Origin: Haematospirillum sp. H1815
Lineage (GTDB): Bacteria; Pseudomonadota; Alphaproteobacteria; Rhodospirillales; Rhodospirillaceae
Direction: 5' to 3'
Length of the DNA stretch: 38,568 bases
Assembly (NCBI RefSeq): GCF_012102705.1
Contig: NZ_JAAVTA010000014.1
Span: forward strand, 1-38,568
In this document: one piece after another, positions 7,666 through 16,198 of the stretch
How positions within the stretch are numbered: the stretch's first letter is position 1
Layout of the letters: the number at the start of each line of letters is the position of its first letter
Notes under the pieces: model-generated
The model's database searches: none
Seen by the model: the letters and a program-made list of their open reading frames with translations, nothing else
What the model was told of the DNA's origin: nothing
Position numbers and translations under genes: made by a program

Positions 7666-8742
7666 TCACACAACCGCGTCTGACGCCGGGTGCTGTGTTT
7701 CACGAGAAAGAACACCTTTTTCACCCTGCCCAGGCCGTTCGGCAATCCCCGCAGTCCCGTCCCCGGGTGCGCTCGGCGAATAGGCCCCTCCACCCCCCAT
7801 ACGGGCCAAGGCATCATGGAGGCGATCCAGACCAGATGCACGAGGCGACGCAGAAGCGCGGGAGCCAGAGCCATGTGCAGGTTCAGGATTGGAAACAGCC
7901 GGGTCATTCTCGTCACCAAAATCCGTCTGCTCCAACAACAAGGAGTCATCACCCAACGAGGATGAAGCCTTTTGGCGCACCACGTCCTCAACCATCGAAG
8001 AGGAAGAGTCCACAGATCCGGCCCGAACCTCGCGCAAAATTTCGATACGGTCCGCAAGATCCAGAAACAGGGTATGAAGGCGGGCAAGAGGCCCCTCCTC
8101 AATAACCTGCCCGAACAGCGGGTGGAGGTCATGCTGCTGGACCTCATGCCGCAAGGCTTCGCAGCGGCGGATAAAACAGTGCAGGGCCTGAACGGATACA
8201 GGGTCCCCCAGAGCACGCTCGGCCAACATGCCGGCAAACTCGGGGTAAGCAGCGGCGCGCACAAGAAAGGCCTGCGCAAAAGCCCACACATCACCGGACA
8301 CCGTGCGCCCCCACAGCGTTTCTGCCTCAGCGGTACTGACCATGCCCAGCCGCTCTGCCAAAAGCGACGCATGCGCATTCAGGTCACGCAGTGCCAGCTC
8401 CATCCCCTCCACGGCTGCCCGGCGACGGCTGTCAGCCTGCATTTGCAGAAGGGTGCGCACCTGGGCCTCGACATGATCGGAGGTATGACGGGATTGCTGG
8501 GCCAGCGTATTGAGAACATGCTCCTGCCGATGCCCGGAAGCCGCCATGTTGATGAAGCCAACCAGTAGCCACAGGGCAACAACCGGACCAAAAGTACCCG
8601 CAACAAGAACAGCCATGTCCGATGGCGGCAAAAGCATCAGGCTGTCCCATCCGACAAGGGAGCCTATATAGAGGACAGCCCCGCCCAACCACAACGAGGT
8701 CAGCAAGCCTGCAAGGCAAAAAACAATGACAAGGGCCATCAT
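7666..8742 (-). CDS. Two-helix inner-membrane protein, unknown function (358 aa)
   Basis: Two hydrophobic segments near the N-terminus, about residues 3-28 (ALVIVFCLAGLLTSLWLGG) and 43-68 (MAVLVAGTFGPVVALWLLVG). A largely helical cytoplasmic region of about 200 residues follows, with heptad-like composition (HVEAQVRTLLQMQADSRR), then a low-complexity Ser/Asp/Gly/Pro tail. This looks like a membrane-anchored signalling or scaffold protein, but no catalytic motif is visible. An in-frame TTG lies at 8760; I chose ATG 8742 because GGGAG sits seven bases ahead of it. It is first in an apparent operon with the small protein and CheZ, which suggests a motility or chemotaxis role. That link is inference from context. 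Confidence 0.75.
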   Translation of the reverse strand: MMALVIVFCLAGLLTSLWLGGAVLYIGSLVGWDSLMLLPPSDMAVLVAGTFGPVVALWLLVGFINMAASGHRQEHVLNTLAQQSRHTSDHVEAQVRTLLQMQADSRRRAAVEGMELALRDLNAHASLLAERLGMVSTAEAETLWGRTVSGDVWAFAQAFLVRAAAYPEFAGMLAERALGDPVSVQALHCFIRRCEALRHEVQQHDLHPLFGQVIEEGPLARLHTLFLDLADRIEILREVRAGSVDSSSSMVEDVVRQKASSSLGDDSLLLEQTDFGDENDPAVSNPEPAHGSGSRASASPRASGLDRLHDALARMGGGGAYSPSAPGDGTAGIAERPGQGEKGVLSRETQHPASDAVV

Positions 8743-8933
8743 GGAGAAACTCCCGATCAAGAGCAGGATGCAGCAAACCGATGCCCATAATGGGACAAAA
8801 GGAAAGAGCTTGTCACGCCATCGTGATTGATCCTTGCACGCAGGGCAAACACAGAAACGTCACACAACAATCTTGCAAAAATCCAGCCTTCCTTTTCTGA
8901 TTGGGGGAACTCTCTGGCAACCGGAACCCGTTC

Positions 8934-9800
8934 ATGACTTTCCAGGACCACATCAAACGTTGTAACGCCTGGACGCCTCATCTCTATCGTCCCCTCAGCG
9001 TTGCCGGACACCCGGTTGGCATGGTGAGGCATGACCACGCAGAGGCTCTGTCCGCTTTTCCGGATATCTTCACCGTTACATCTGACACGGTCAGAATCGC
9101 CGCCACGCACAAGACACCGGCACAACGAACACAAGCTGCTGCGCAGGTTTTAGACACATTGACAGCACAGGGAAAAGCCCCCCGGAGCCGCCACGAACTG
9201 TATGCCGTCCGCACAGCATTCCATAATCCGGACCTGATGCAAATCGACAGGGGATATGTTGCTATGCTGGGGCTTCTGGCATGGGGTATCCACGTCAATG
9301 GGTATGTCCGCCAACCCGATGGTCGTATCATGATCTGGACTGGCATTCGCTCTGCCAGCAAGACACTGGACCCGGGTAAACTCGACAGCATGATTGCCGG
9401 CGGACAACCAGCCAGCCTGAGCCTATTGGAAAACCTGCGCAAGGAAGCGGCCGAGGAAGCCGGCATGTCCGCAGATATTGCAGCTGCAGCCCGACCAGTT
9501 GGTACCGTGTCGTATATGATGGACAATGCATGGGGCATTCGCCGCGATACCCTGTTCTGTTTCGATCTGGAACTCCCCGCATCATTTGTGCCGCGCAACA
9601 CAGATGGCGAGGTCGAGCGATTCGAGCTGATTCCCGCAGAGGAATTGATCGAGCAGGTACGCCGCAGTCAGGATGCCAAATTCAATGTCGCCTTGGTCAT
9701 TCTTGATTTTGCCCTGCGTCATGGGCTTCTAGATCCCGAGAAAGAACCAGATTACGAAAGCCTGGTCAGAGGATTGCGTGCCCCCCTGAGTGCCCCGTAA
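8934..9800 (+). CDS. DUF4743 / Nudix hydrolase (288 aa)
   Basis: An N-terminal DUF4743 domain (about residues 1-120) is followed by a Nudix domain. The Nudix box region is AGGQPASLSLLENLRKEAAEEAGM, given here as its ends GGQPASLS and LRKEAAEEAGM. Lys replaces the usual Arg of the REUXEE core, and the spacing GGQPxxxSxxENxxKE is the form found in the family joined to thiamine pyrophosphokinase in yeasts. Family members hydrolyse oxidised or damaged thiamine diphosphates, but the substrate here is inference. ATG 8934 begins the family-like MTFQDHIKRCNAW; a TTG start at 8901 is less likely. Divergent from the membrane-protein operon, and followed by accA. Confidence 0.88.
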   Translation: MTFQDHIKRCNAWTPHLYRPLSVAGHPVGMVRHDHAEALSAFPDIFTVTSDTVRIAATHKTPAQRTQAAAQVLDTLTAQGKAPRSRHELYAVRTAFHNPDLMQIDRGYVAMLGLLAWGIHVNGYVRQPDGRIMIWTGIRSASKTLDPGKLDSMIAGGQPASLSLLENLRKEAAEEAGMSADIAAAARPVGTVSYMMDNAWGIRRDTLFCFDLELPASFVPRNTDGEVERFELIPAEELIEQVRRSQDAKFNVALVILDFALRHGLLDPEKEPDYESLVRGLRAPLSAP

Positions 9801-9824
9801 ACAGCAACAGCGTGGTGGGTCCGG

Positions 9825-9855
9825 GCATGTTTCGGCGCAGGACATGCATTTTCCC
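9825..9855 (+). terminator. Possible weak terminator after the Nudix gene
   Basis: GCATGT (9825-9830) pairs with ACATGC (9842-9847) across an 11-base loop, and ATTTTCCC follows. The stem is short, so this is only a modest candidate. Confidence 0.35.
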
Positions 9856-9922
9856 GTCGCCGCCCCGGGAACCCTGTGCTAGACGTAGGCTCCATTTTCT
9901 GAAGGCAGTGTAGTGCGGATCC

Positions 9923-10876
9923 ATGAACTTTCTGGATTTCGAAAAACCAGTCGCTGAACTGGAAGGTAAAATAGAGGATCTTCGTCACATGGGTGACGGA
10001 GAAGGTCTCAATATCGCCGAAGAGGTCGCCCGCCTGCAAAACAAGGTCGAGAAACGGCTGCGTGAGACGTACGCACGCCTGACCCCATGGCAGAAGACAC
10101 AGGTTGCCCGTCATCCTGAGCGGCCCCATTTTGTGGACTATCTCCGTGCACTTATCGAAGATTTCCAGCCCTTGGCCGGGGATCGCCAGTTTGGAGAGGA
10201 CGAAGCCATCATTGGCGGCATCGGACGGTTCCGCGGGCGCTCTGTCATGGTCATGGGCCAGGAAAAAGGGCACGATGGCGAAACACGGATGCGCCATAAC
10301 TTCGGCATGGCCCGCCCGGAAGGATACCGGAAAGCCCGGCGCCTGATGCAGATGGCCGATCGCTTTGGCCTTCCGGTCCTGACGCTGGTCGATACCGCAG
10401 GCGCTTTCCCCGGCCTGGATGCCGAGGAAAGAGGACAGGCCGAAGCCATTGCCCGCTCTGTGGAAACATGCTTGGATATCCGGGTTCCCCTGATTTCCGT
10501 CGTAATAGGGGAAGGTGGATCCGGCGGTGCCATCGCCTTGGCCGCTGCCAACACAATCCTCATGCTGGAGCATTCCATCTACTCTGTTATATCACCAGAA
10601 GGATGCGCCGGAATTCTGTGGCGATCCGGCGATCAAGCACAGGTCGCTGCTGAGTCCATGCGCCTGACGGCTCAAGACCTTCACCGGATGGGTCTTGTCG
10701 ATGAAATTATCCCCGAGCCCTTGGGCGGGGCACACCGTATGCCACGCTCGGCTATCGAGGCTGTCGGAGAAGCCATAGAACGCCATCTCACAGGGCTGAT
10801 AACCTTGGAACCGGGGGTTTTGCGTCAGAAGCGTCGCGACAAATTTATCCAGATGGGACGCCAAGGGCTGGATTGA
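9923..10876 (+). CDS. accA: Acetyl-CoA carboxylase carboxyltransferase subunit alpha (317 aa)
   Basis: Alpha subunit of the carboxyltransferase of acetyl-CoA carboxylase, which with AccD transfers the carboxyl group from biotin to acetyl-CoA to make malonyl-CoA. The N-terminus MNFLDFEKPVAELEGKI is characteristic. The crotonase-like core includes GQEKGHDGETRMRHNFGMA in segments, LVDTAGAFPG, and VIGEGGSGGAIAL. The C-terminal part HRMPRSAIEAVGEAI completes the standard length. It is unlinked to accD here. A strong hairpin follows 28 bases after the stop codon. Confidence 0.97.
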   Translation: MNFLDFEKPVAELEGKIEDLRHMGDGEGLNIAEEVARLQNKVEKRLRETYARLTPWQKTQVARHPERPHFVDYLRALIEDFQPLAGDRQFGEDEAIIGGIGRFRGRSVMVMGQEKGHDGETRMRHNFGMARPEGYRKARRLMQMADRFGLPVLTLVDTAGAFPGLDAEERGQAEAIARSVETCLDIRVPLISVVIGEGGSGGAIALAAANTILMLEHSIYSVISPEGCAGILWRSGDQAQVAAESMRLTAQDLHRMGLVDEIIPEPLGGAHRMPRSAIEAVGEAIERHLTGLITLEPGVLRQKRRDKFIQMGRQGLD

Positions 10877-10904
10877 AAGCCTGCCTTGGGCCAAAGACCA
10901 GCAA

Positions 10905-10932
10905 AACAGGGCTGCCTCCGGGTGGCCCTGTT
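10905..10932 (+). terminator. Terminator-like hairpin after accA
   Basis: AACAGGGC (10905-10912) pairs with GCCCTGTT (10925-10932). The stem extends inward by TGCC/GGTG with two G-T pairs, giving 12 bp and a TCCG tetraloop. The T-run that follows is weak (GCTTTC). Confidence 0.65.
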
Positions 10933-10959
10933 GCTTTCGCGGCACAGAACTGCCCACCG

Positions 10960-11087
10960 GTCGGCAATCCTTGCCGACAAGGGATGACAGAAACATCTCT
11001 ATCCCACTGTTAGCAGAACCAATTTCTTCCAGGCATGAATATTGCTGCTGATGGCCAGAGAACCGGTAGCCCACGGGGCCTTACCGG
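10960..11087 (+). other. Structured leader or intergenic RNA: two further hairpins
   Basis: Two more inverted repeats lie between the accA terminator and the next gene. GTCGGCAA (10960-10967) pairs perfectly with TTGCCGAC (10971-10978) around a TCC loop. CCGGTAGCCC (11063-11072) pairs with GGGC plus TACCGG (11076-11079 and 11082-11087) with a two-base bulge and an ACG loop. The last ends 33 bases before the start codon at 11121. They may be part of the 5' leader of that gene or of a small RNA. No known riboswitch family is recognised. Confidence 0.4.
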
Positions 11088-11120
11088 ACCGGATGCCTTG
11101 AAGAAAACAGGTCTACGTTC

Positions 11121-12197
11121 ATGAAACCTTCTATGCTCTCCGGCCTGCTTGGCCCAATTCAGACGGGTAATCTTCTGGCTCTCTATGGTCAGGGTATTGG
11201 CGCTTCGGCACGCCTTCTGGCAGCTGCCCGAAACCAGGCTGCCATGGAAGGTGCCGGAACCCCCGGCCAGAACATGTCGTCCCGCTTTGGCAATGCATCT
11301 GAAGTGGCACTCTCGCGCAGTGCTATCGGGAAACTGCTTGGGCAAGATGTCGATGTACCGCCTATCGGAAAGTTGGCATGGGTTACAGAGACCTTGGACT
11401 CAAAAGCATTGCGGGCCCTGAAACGCGCTGTTCTGAACGGGCAGTCCTTCATTGATCAAAAGAATGAGATCACAGACAAGGACCGAACCGGCGAAGCGAA
11501 GGGATGGGTTGATATTCTGTCTGGCATCAACTCCGCGGAAGCACAAGCCATAGAGAAATCCGTTGCCGAGCAAGATACGGGAACCGGCAACACCGGCGAT
11601 GATGCGCAAAAAACCAAGCTGGCCCAAGCATTAGGGGGATTTTTTACCCATGCCACACCGGGGGCTGGACGCTTGGTAGAGGAACGCCTGGATGGCCTTC
11701 TGAAGACGCGTATGTCAGCAGAAATCCTGCGCTCGACAGGCCCGGACGGCACGCTGGTTGCCAAAGTCATGGAGCAGATGTTTGATGGTGCCCGATCAGA
11801 GGAAGCCCTGTATATCCGCGAGAGACTGGAAAACCTGATCGTCCGGATGAAGTCCCCGCAGGCTGATCTTTCCATGCCAACCAAGGCAACACGCAATGAG
11901 CGTGATGCGCAAGATGGAAAGAAGGGCGCTGTCTTCACGTTGGTTGATGCCAACAATGCACGTCTACGTATCGAGCTGAGCACAGGCCCTGACGGAGCAA
12001 AGAAAGACGGATCACTCCAAGCCAACTGGGTCAGCCAGGACTTGGGCAGCATAGAGATCGCGTTCTCCCGCACAGCACCGGAATCAGGCGATGCGCCTCC
12101 ACAGGGCGAAGGGCGTGTTATCCAGCGCCGCCTGGTCAAGAACGGGCTTCTGGAACGGGTTCCAACCCACGACAGCGCGTGGAAGGGAGACCTGTAG
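11121..12197 (+). CDS. Unrecognised protein (358 aa)
   Basis: I do not recognise a family. There is no signal peptide and no convincing membrane segment. The N-terminus (MLSGLLGPIQTGNLLALYGQ) is mildly hydrophobic. Residues 60-230 are alanine-rich and helical. The C-terminal 100 residues look like beta strands (GAVFTLVDANNARLRIELS, then LGSIEIAFSR), ending in a basic stretch GRVIQRRLVKNGLLERV. Codon use and length argue for a true gene, and no opposing frame is plausible. It starts from ATG 11121 (MKPSML); the in-frame ATG at 11133 is an alternative. It is preceded by a hairpin-rich 244-base gap and converges with degP across a shared hairpin that includes its stop codon. Confidence 0.8.
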   Translation: MKPSMLSGLLGPIQTGNLLALYGQGIGASARLLAAARNQAAMEGAGTPGQNMSSRFGNASEVALSRSAIGKLLGQDVDVPPIGKLAWVTETLDSKALRALKRAVLNGQSFIDQKNEITDKDRTGEAKGWVDILSGINSAEAQAIEKSVAEQDTGTGNTGDDAQKTKLAQALGGFFTHATPGAGRLVEERLDGLLKTRMSAEILRSTGPDGTLVAKVMEQMFDGARSEEALYIRERLENLIVRMKSPQADLSMPTKATRNERDAQDGKKGAVFTLVDANNARLRIELSTGPDGAKKDGSLQANWVSQDLGSIEIAFSRTAPESGDAPPQGEGRVIQRRLVKNGLLERVPTHDSAWKGDL

Positions 12198-12223
12198 GCC
12201 GAACAGAATGACCGACCTACAGG
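12191..12223. terminator. Bidirectional hairpin between convergent genes
   Basis: CCTGTAGG (12191-12198) is the exact reverse complement of CCTACAGG (12216-12223), with a few extra inner pairs. The TAG stop codon of the upstream gene (12195-12197) is inside the left arm. It lies 13 bases from the degP stop and could end transcription from both sides, though there is no clear T-run. Confidence 0.5.
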
Positions 12224-12236
12224 GATCTGATAAAGA

Positions 12237-13760
12237 TTAACCGGTTATTGGCAGGGCGACAAAACGCATGCCTGATGCGTTCTGAAACAGCAGAAGAACA
12301 GACTTCCTTGCCTTTTCACGAACCTTCTTGACCTGCTCCTCTACCTCGGCAACAGAGGCAACAGCGCTCTGGTTGACTTCGACAAGGACATCACCGGGGC
12401 GAATCCCCTTCTCTGCCGCAGCACCGGAAGGCAAGACATCAGCGACGATCATCCCTTTGGCATCATCGGGAATGTTATAGCGTTTCTTTTCTGCCTGCCC
12501 CAAGGGCAACAACGAGAACCCGAGACTTTGAACAATGGCACCCTGATCAGCAGCACCAGCCCCCTCTTCTGCTCCAGCCACGGGCAATGGCTCATCATCC
12601 TTCAGTTCGCCAACCTTGACCTTGATCTTCACCCGCTCGCCATTGCGCCAAACGACAACAGGGACACTCTGGTTGATCTCCGTTTCCGCAACCATCACCG
12701 GCAAGCGACGCATCTCTTTCACTTCCTTGCCGTTCCACTCGATAATAACGTCGCCGGACTGGATACCTGCACTTTCTGCAGGGCTCCCAGCCTCGGCCGA
12801 AGCGACAAGGGCACCGTACGCTTTCTTCAACCCGATACTCTCGGCAATTTCGTCTGTAACACTCTGGATGCGAACACCCAGCCATCCGCGCCGGGTACGG
12901 CCATACTTGCGAATATCATCCAGAACCTGACGCAACAAATTGGACGGGGCCGCAAAGGCAATACCAATATTCCCCCCTGACGGCGAATAGATGGAGGTGT
13001 TGACCCCGATCACCTGGCCATCCATGTTGAACAGGGGCCCCCCGGAATTACCCTTGTTGATGGCTGCATCCGTTTGTATGAAGCTGTCATAGGGTCCGAA
13101 GTTGATATCCCGCGTCTTGGCAGAAATAATGCCGGTGGTCACAGAGCCACCCAAGCCAAGGGGATTACCGATGGCAATAACCTCTTCCCCAACCCTGGCC
13201 CTGTCGGAATCACCAAATTCAACGTGAGGCAATTTGCGCTTGGCATCAACCTTCAGCAGCGCAATATCAACCTTGCTGTCACGGCCAACCAGCTTCGCCT
13301 TCAAAGCCGTCTCATCAGACAAAATAATGGTTATTTCGTCAGCATCCTGAATAACGTGGTTGTTCGTCACGATGTAGCCATCAGGATCAATAATGAACCC
13401 AGAGCCGAGTGATGTAGCCCTGCGGCCACCATGAGGATTCCCGGGCGCACCACGTTCAAAAAATTCCTTGAAAAAATCCTCAAACGGAGAGCCTGGCGGG
13501 AACTGCGGCAGATCTGGCATACGCTCTGCTGAAAGAGTCTGCGATGTTGAAATGTTGACAACCGCCGGCAACAACCGCTCGGCAAGGTCAGCCACGCTGG
13601 TCGTTGTACTGCGCGCCGAGGCCAGACCGGTAAAACCGGACGGCAATGCAAGAAAAGCGGCGGACAAGACCAGAACAGACAGCGCACGTGCGCACCGGAA
13701 CCACACGGGAACCAGCTGCCTTTCTTTAAGGGAAGGCCCAAAAGTCACGAGAACCTCCAT
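12237..13760 (-). CDS. degP: Periplasmic Do/DegP-type serine protease (507 aa)
   Basis: HtrA-family protease/chaperone that degrades misfolded envelope proteins. The N-terminal hydrophobic segment (about residues 25-45, ALSVLVLSAAFLALPSG) followed by AR is a signal peptide. The trypsin-like domain has the catalytic triad H135 (TNNHVI), D165 (SKVDIALL) and S239 (GNSGGPLF). Two PDZ domains follow: RRGWLGVRIQSV through GIQSGDVIIEWNGK, and GMIVADVLPSG through GIRPGDVLVEVNQ. The frame is open 22 codons further upstream, but ATG 13760 gives a normal signal peptide. It follows hflK-hflC on the same strand, a common pairing because HflKC and DegP both act in membrane and envelope quality control. Confidence 0.95.
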   Translation of the reverse strand: MEVLVTFGPSLKERQLVPVWFRCARALSVLVLSAAFLALPSGFTGLASARSTTTSVADLAERLLPAVVNISTSQTLSAERMPDLPQFPPGSPFEDFFKEFFERGAPGNPHGGRRATSLGSGFIIDPDGYIVTNNHVIQDADEITIILSDETALKAKLVGRDSKVDIALLKVDAKRKLPHVEFGDSDRARVGEEVIAIGNPLGLGGSVTTGIISAKTRDINFGPYDSFIQTDAAINKGNSGGPLFNMDGQVIGVNTSIYSPSGGNIGIAFAAPSNLLRQVLDDIRKYGRTRRGWLGVRIQSVTDEIAESIGLKKAYGALVASAEAGSPAESAGIQSGDVIIEWNGKEVKEMRRLPVMVAETEINQSVPVVVWRNGERVKIKVKVGELKDDEPLPVAGAEEGAGAADQGAIVQSLGFSLLPLGQAEKKRYNIPDDAKGMIVADVLPSGAAAEKGIRPGDVLVEVNQSAVASVAEVEEQVKKVREKARKSVLLLFQNASGMRFVALPITG

Positions 13761-13906
13761 TGACGCAGTGTCCTGCCGGGAATCAGAACCCTCTGCGAAA
13801 CATAACAAAAGTTTCCCGGACACCATATGCCCGATTTTCCTGCTTTCTCACACCAAAGCCCAAACACTACACAACGAGCAAAGTATGAGAAGCCGCCTTG
13901 CCCAAG

Positions 13907-13929
13907 AAGGGCCGACATGACCGACCCTT
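13907..13929 (-). other. Inverted repeat between hflC and degP
   Basis: On the minus strand, AAGGGTCG and CGGCCCTT can pair over 8 bp with one G-T pair and a 7-base loop. It is 17 bases beyond the hflC stop, with no T-tail. It could lower read-through from hflKC into degP or protect the hflKC transcript. Confidence 0.3.
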
Positions 13930-13945
13930 CGCTTCGTGATCAAGA

Positions 13946-14830
13946 CTAACGGACAGAACTACCCGCAGGAGCAGACCGATCAAAGTACTTCAGGAACTCG
14001 GAATCAGGACTCAGGACCATCGCAGTCCCACCATTGCCCAGCGCATTGCGATACGCTTCCATGGACCGGTAGAACCGGAAGAATTCGGGATCACGGCCAT
14101 AGGCATCGCCCAGAATACGGTTCCGCTCTCCATCGCCCTCACCGCGCAGAACCTCAGAAATACGACGGGCTTCCGCCAGAAGAACTGTCCGCTCGCGGTC
14201 GGCTTCAGCCTGGATCTTGGCCTTCAACTCCTCCCCCTCAGCCCGTAACTGAGCAGCTTGGGCCACACGGTCGGATCGCATCCGGTTAAAAACAGACTGG
14301 GATGTCTGCTGGGGCAAATCCGTACGACCAATGCGGACGTCCACAATCTCGATACCAAATTCCGGGGCACGAACCTGCACCGCACGGGTGATCCGCCGCA
14401 TCACGTCACCACGCTTTTGTGTCAAAAGATCGGCAAGATCAGACTCGCCAAGCTCATCACGCACGGCTGCATTCAGAATTCCGCCCAGACGGTCACGCAA
14501 ACCGCTCTCGGTCCGCACCGTTTTGTAGAATTCCAGTGGATTGACAATACGGTAGCGGGCATAGGTATCAACGATAATCCGCTTCTGGTCGATCAGGGGC
14601 AGTTCCTGGGTCGGTGGGTCAAGTTCCAGCACCCTGTTCTCATAAAGGATCACATTCTGGGCAAACGGAATCTTGGCATGCAGACCGGGTTCCTGAATAA
14701 CCCGAACCGGATTGCCGAACTGCAGCACAATAGCCTGCTGGGTCTGACGCACAGTAAACAAAGCCCCGGAAACCAGCAGCAGCAACACAAATGCTGCCAC
14801 ACCACCAAGTACAAGTTTTCCGTTGTTCAT
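13946..14830 (-). CDS. hflC: HflC, modulator of FtsH protease (294 aa)
   Basis: SPFH/band-7 membrane protein that forms with HflK the large periplasmic cage around the FtsH protease and regulates its activity. A single N-terminal transmembrane helix (about residues 6-26, LVLGGVAAFVLLLLVSGALF) is followed by the family start TVRQTQQAIVLQFGNPVRV, then the SPFH domain with DPPTQELPLIDQKRI. The coiled region VFNRMRSDRVAQAAQLRAEGE, given here in part, and EARRISEVLRGEGDGERN complete the standard architecture. The ATG overlaps the hflK stop in an ATGA junction, so the two are translationally coupled. Confidence 0.96.
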   Translation of the reverse strand: MNNGKLVLGGVAAFVLLLLVSGALFTVRQTQQAIVLQFGNPVRVIQEPGLHAKIPFAQNVILYENRVLELDPPTQELPLIDQKRIIVDTYARYRIVNPLEFYKTVRTESGLRDRLGGILNAAVRDELGESDLADLLTQKRGDVMRRITRAVQVRAPEFGIEIVDVRIGRTDLPQQTSQSVFNRMRSDRVAQAAQLRAEGEELKAKIQAEADRERTVLLAEARRISEVLRGEGDGERNRILGDAYGRDPEFFRFYRSMEAYRNALGNGGTAMVLSPDSEFLKYFDRSAPAGSSVR

Positions 14831-15975
14831 CGGGCTTTCTCCTGTCCGGCTGCGCGCTCGGTACGCTTCAGCTCCGGCAATGGCAAATAGGGCACAACAC
14901 CAGACCCGGCAGCATTTCCATGGCCCAGCAGAATCTTGTCAGAGTTTTTCAGGACATCCTGCATGGCTTCCAGATACAAACGCTCCGTCGTGACCGTACG
15001 GGCATTGCGGTACGTTTCATAAACGGAAAGGAACCGTGCAGACTCACCTTCGGCATCCTTGACAACACGATCCCTGTAGGCAGAAGCCTCCTGCTGCATA
15101 CGCTCGGCCTCCCCCTTGGCACGCGGGATAATATCGTTCTTGTAGGCTTGGGCTTCGTTCTGCAGACGCTCCTTGTCCTGGCGTGCACGCTGGACATCGT
15201 TGAAGGCATCAATCACATCCTGCGGCGGATCTGCCTTCTGGAGCTTCACATCCAGAATTGTGATGCCGGCATGGTAACTGTCAAGAATACTCTGCAACAA
15301 CTCACGCGAACGGCTCTGTATCTCGGCACGTCCGGTTGTCATGGCTGTCTCCAGCGGGGTCTGTCCCACGACCTCACGCATGGCGCTCTCAGCCGCAGCC
15401 CGCACAGTCTGCTCGGGATCGCGGATGTTGAACAGAAACTCGCCCGCTTCACGAATACGCCACTGAACGATAAAGTCCAGATCGATGATGTTCTGGTCGC
15501 CGGTCAACATCTGGCTGGTTGCAGCAGCCAACTCTCCGCGCGCTGTATCACGGGGTGCCAGAAGGGACCGTGCGCTCTCGCGGGAACCGATGCTGATCTG
15601 GCGGGTCTCTGTTACACGTGGGGTAACAACCTCACCCAACGGAGCCGGGAACCAGTAGTTCAGACCGGGCCCCGTTGTCTTGACATAACGCCCGAACAAC
15701 AACTCCACACCCTGCTCATCAGGGTTAACTCGGTATAGACCGGTCAGCATCCACGCTGCAAGAACGGCAAGGACAACAAGAACGGTTCCACGTCCTGAAC
15801 CGAAGCCGCCGGGAAACATGCGACGCAGGTGATCCTGGCCCTGACGAAGCAAGTCATCAATGTCCGGTGGCTGATTCCCACCACGGGGCCCACGCCGCCC
15901 CCAGGGATTGTTTCCCCCGTTACCACCACCGGGGCCACTTCCGCCCCATGGGCCGCCCTGATTGTTAGAGGCCAT
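14827..15975 (-). CDS. hflK: HflK, modulator of FtsH protease (382 aa)
   Basis: Partner of HflC in the FtsH-regulating membrane complex. The N-terminus is a Gly/Asn/Pro/Trp-rich disordered stretch (GGPWGGSGPGGGNGG), typical of HflK. It is followed by PPDIDDLLRQGQ, a transmembrane helix at about residues 64-81 (TVLVVLAVLAAWMLTGLY) and RVNPDEQGVELLFGRY. The SPFH domain includes GPGLNYWFPAP and VQWRI. The start ATG 15975 has AAGGAA nine bases ahead. An in-frame extension of 45 codons upstream is not family-like. The stop overlaps the hflC start by four bases. Divergent from mrp over about 220 bases. Confidence 0.96.
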   Translation of the reverse strand: MASNNQGGPWGGSGPGGGNGGNNPWGRRGPRGGNQPPDIDDLLRQGQDHLRRMFPGGFGSGRGTVLVVLAVLAAWMLTGLYRVNPDEQGVELLFGRYVKTTGPGLNYWFPAPLGEVVTPRVTETRQISIGSRESARSLLAPRDTARGELAAATSQMLTGDQNIIDLDFIVQWRIREAGEFLFNIRDPEQTVRAAAESAMREVVGQTPLETAMTTGRAEIQSRSRELLQSILDSYHAGITILDVKLQKADPPQDVIDAFNDVQRARQDKERLQNEAQAYKNDIIPRAKGEAERMQQEASAYRDRVVKDAEGESARFLSVYETYRNARTVTTERLYLEAMQDVLKNSDKILLGHGNAAGSGVVPYLPLPELKRTERAAGQEKAR

Positions 15976-16198
15976 TACCACAATTCCTTCTCGAATGACA
16001 TCGGATCTGCCGCTATGGTGCACCGGACATGGTGTACGATCCGCTACAGTCACAAAAGCAAAGCCGGCCCCGAAGCACTTACCCGCCGCCCCGGGAACCG
16101 TACGGAACAAAGTCCGTGCAAGCCTTATAGGTCATGAAGCTGCCCCACGCAATGCACCGAACATCTGCAACACCAGAGTAGACACGGAGTTTTCAGGA

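Noticed and set aside
7401-8105. Plus-strand frame of 234 codons
   Set aside because: Pro/His/Gln/Arg-rich shadow of the minus-strand membrane-protein and small-protein genes.
14258-15738. Plus-strand frames of 210 and 315 codons across hflK-hflC
   Set aside because: Antisense shadows of clear SPFH-family genes.
15880-15975. GC-rich repetitive segment near the hflK start
   Set aside because: This encodes the Gly/Pro/Asn-rich N-terminus typical of HflK, not a repeat element.
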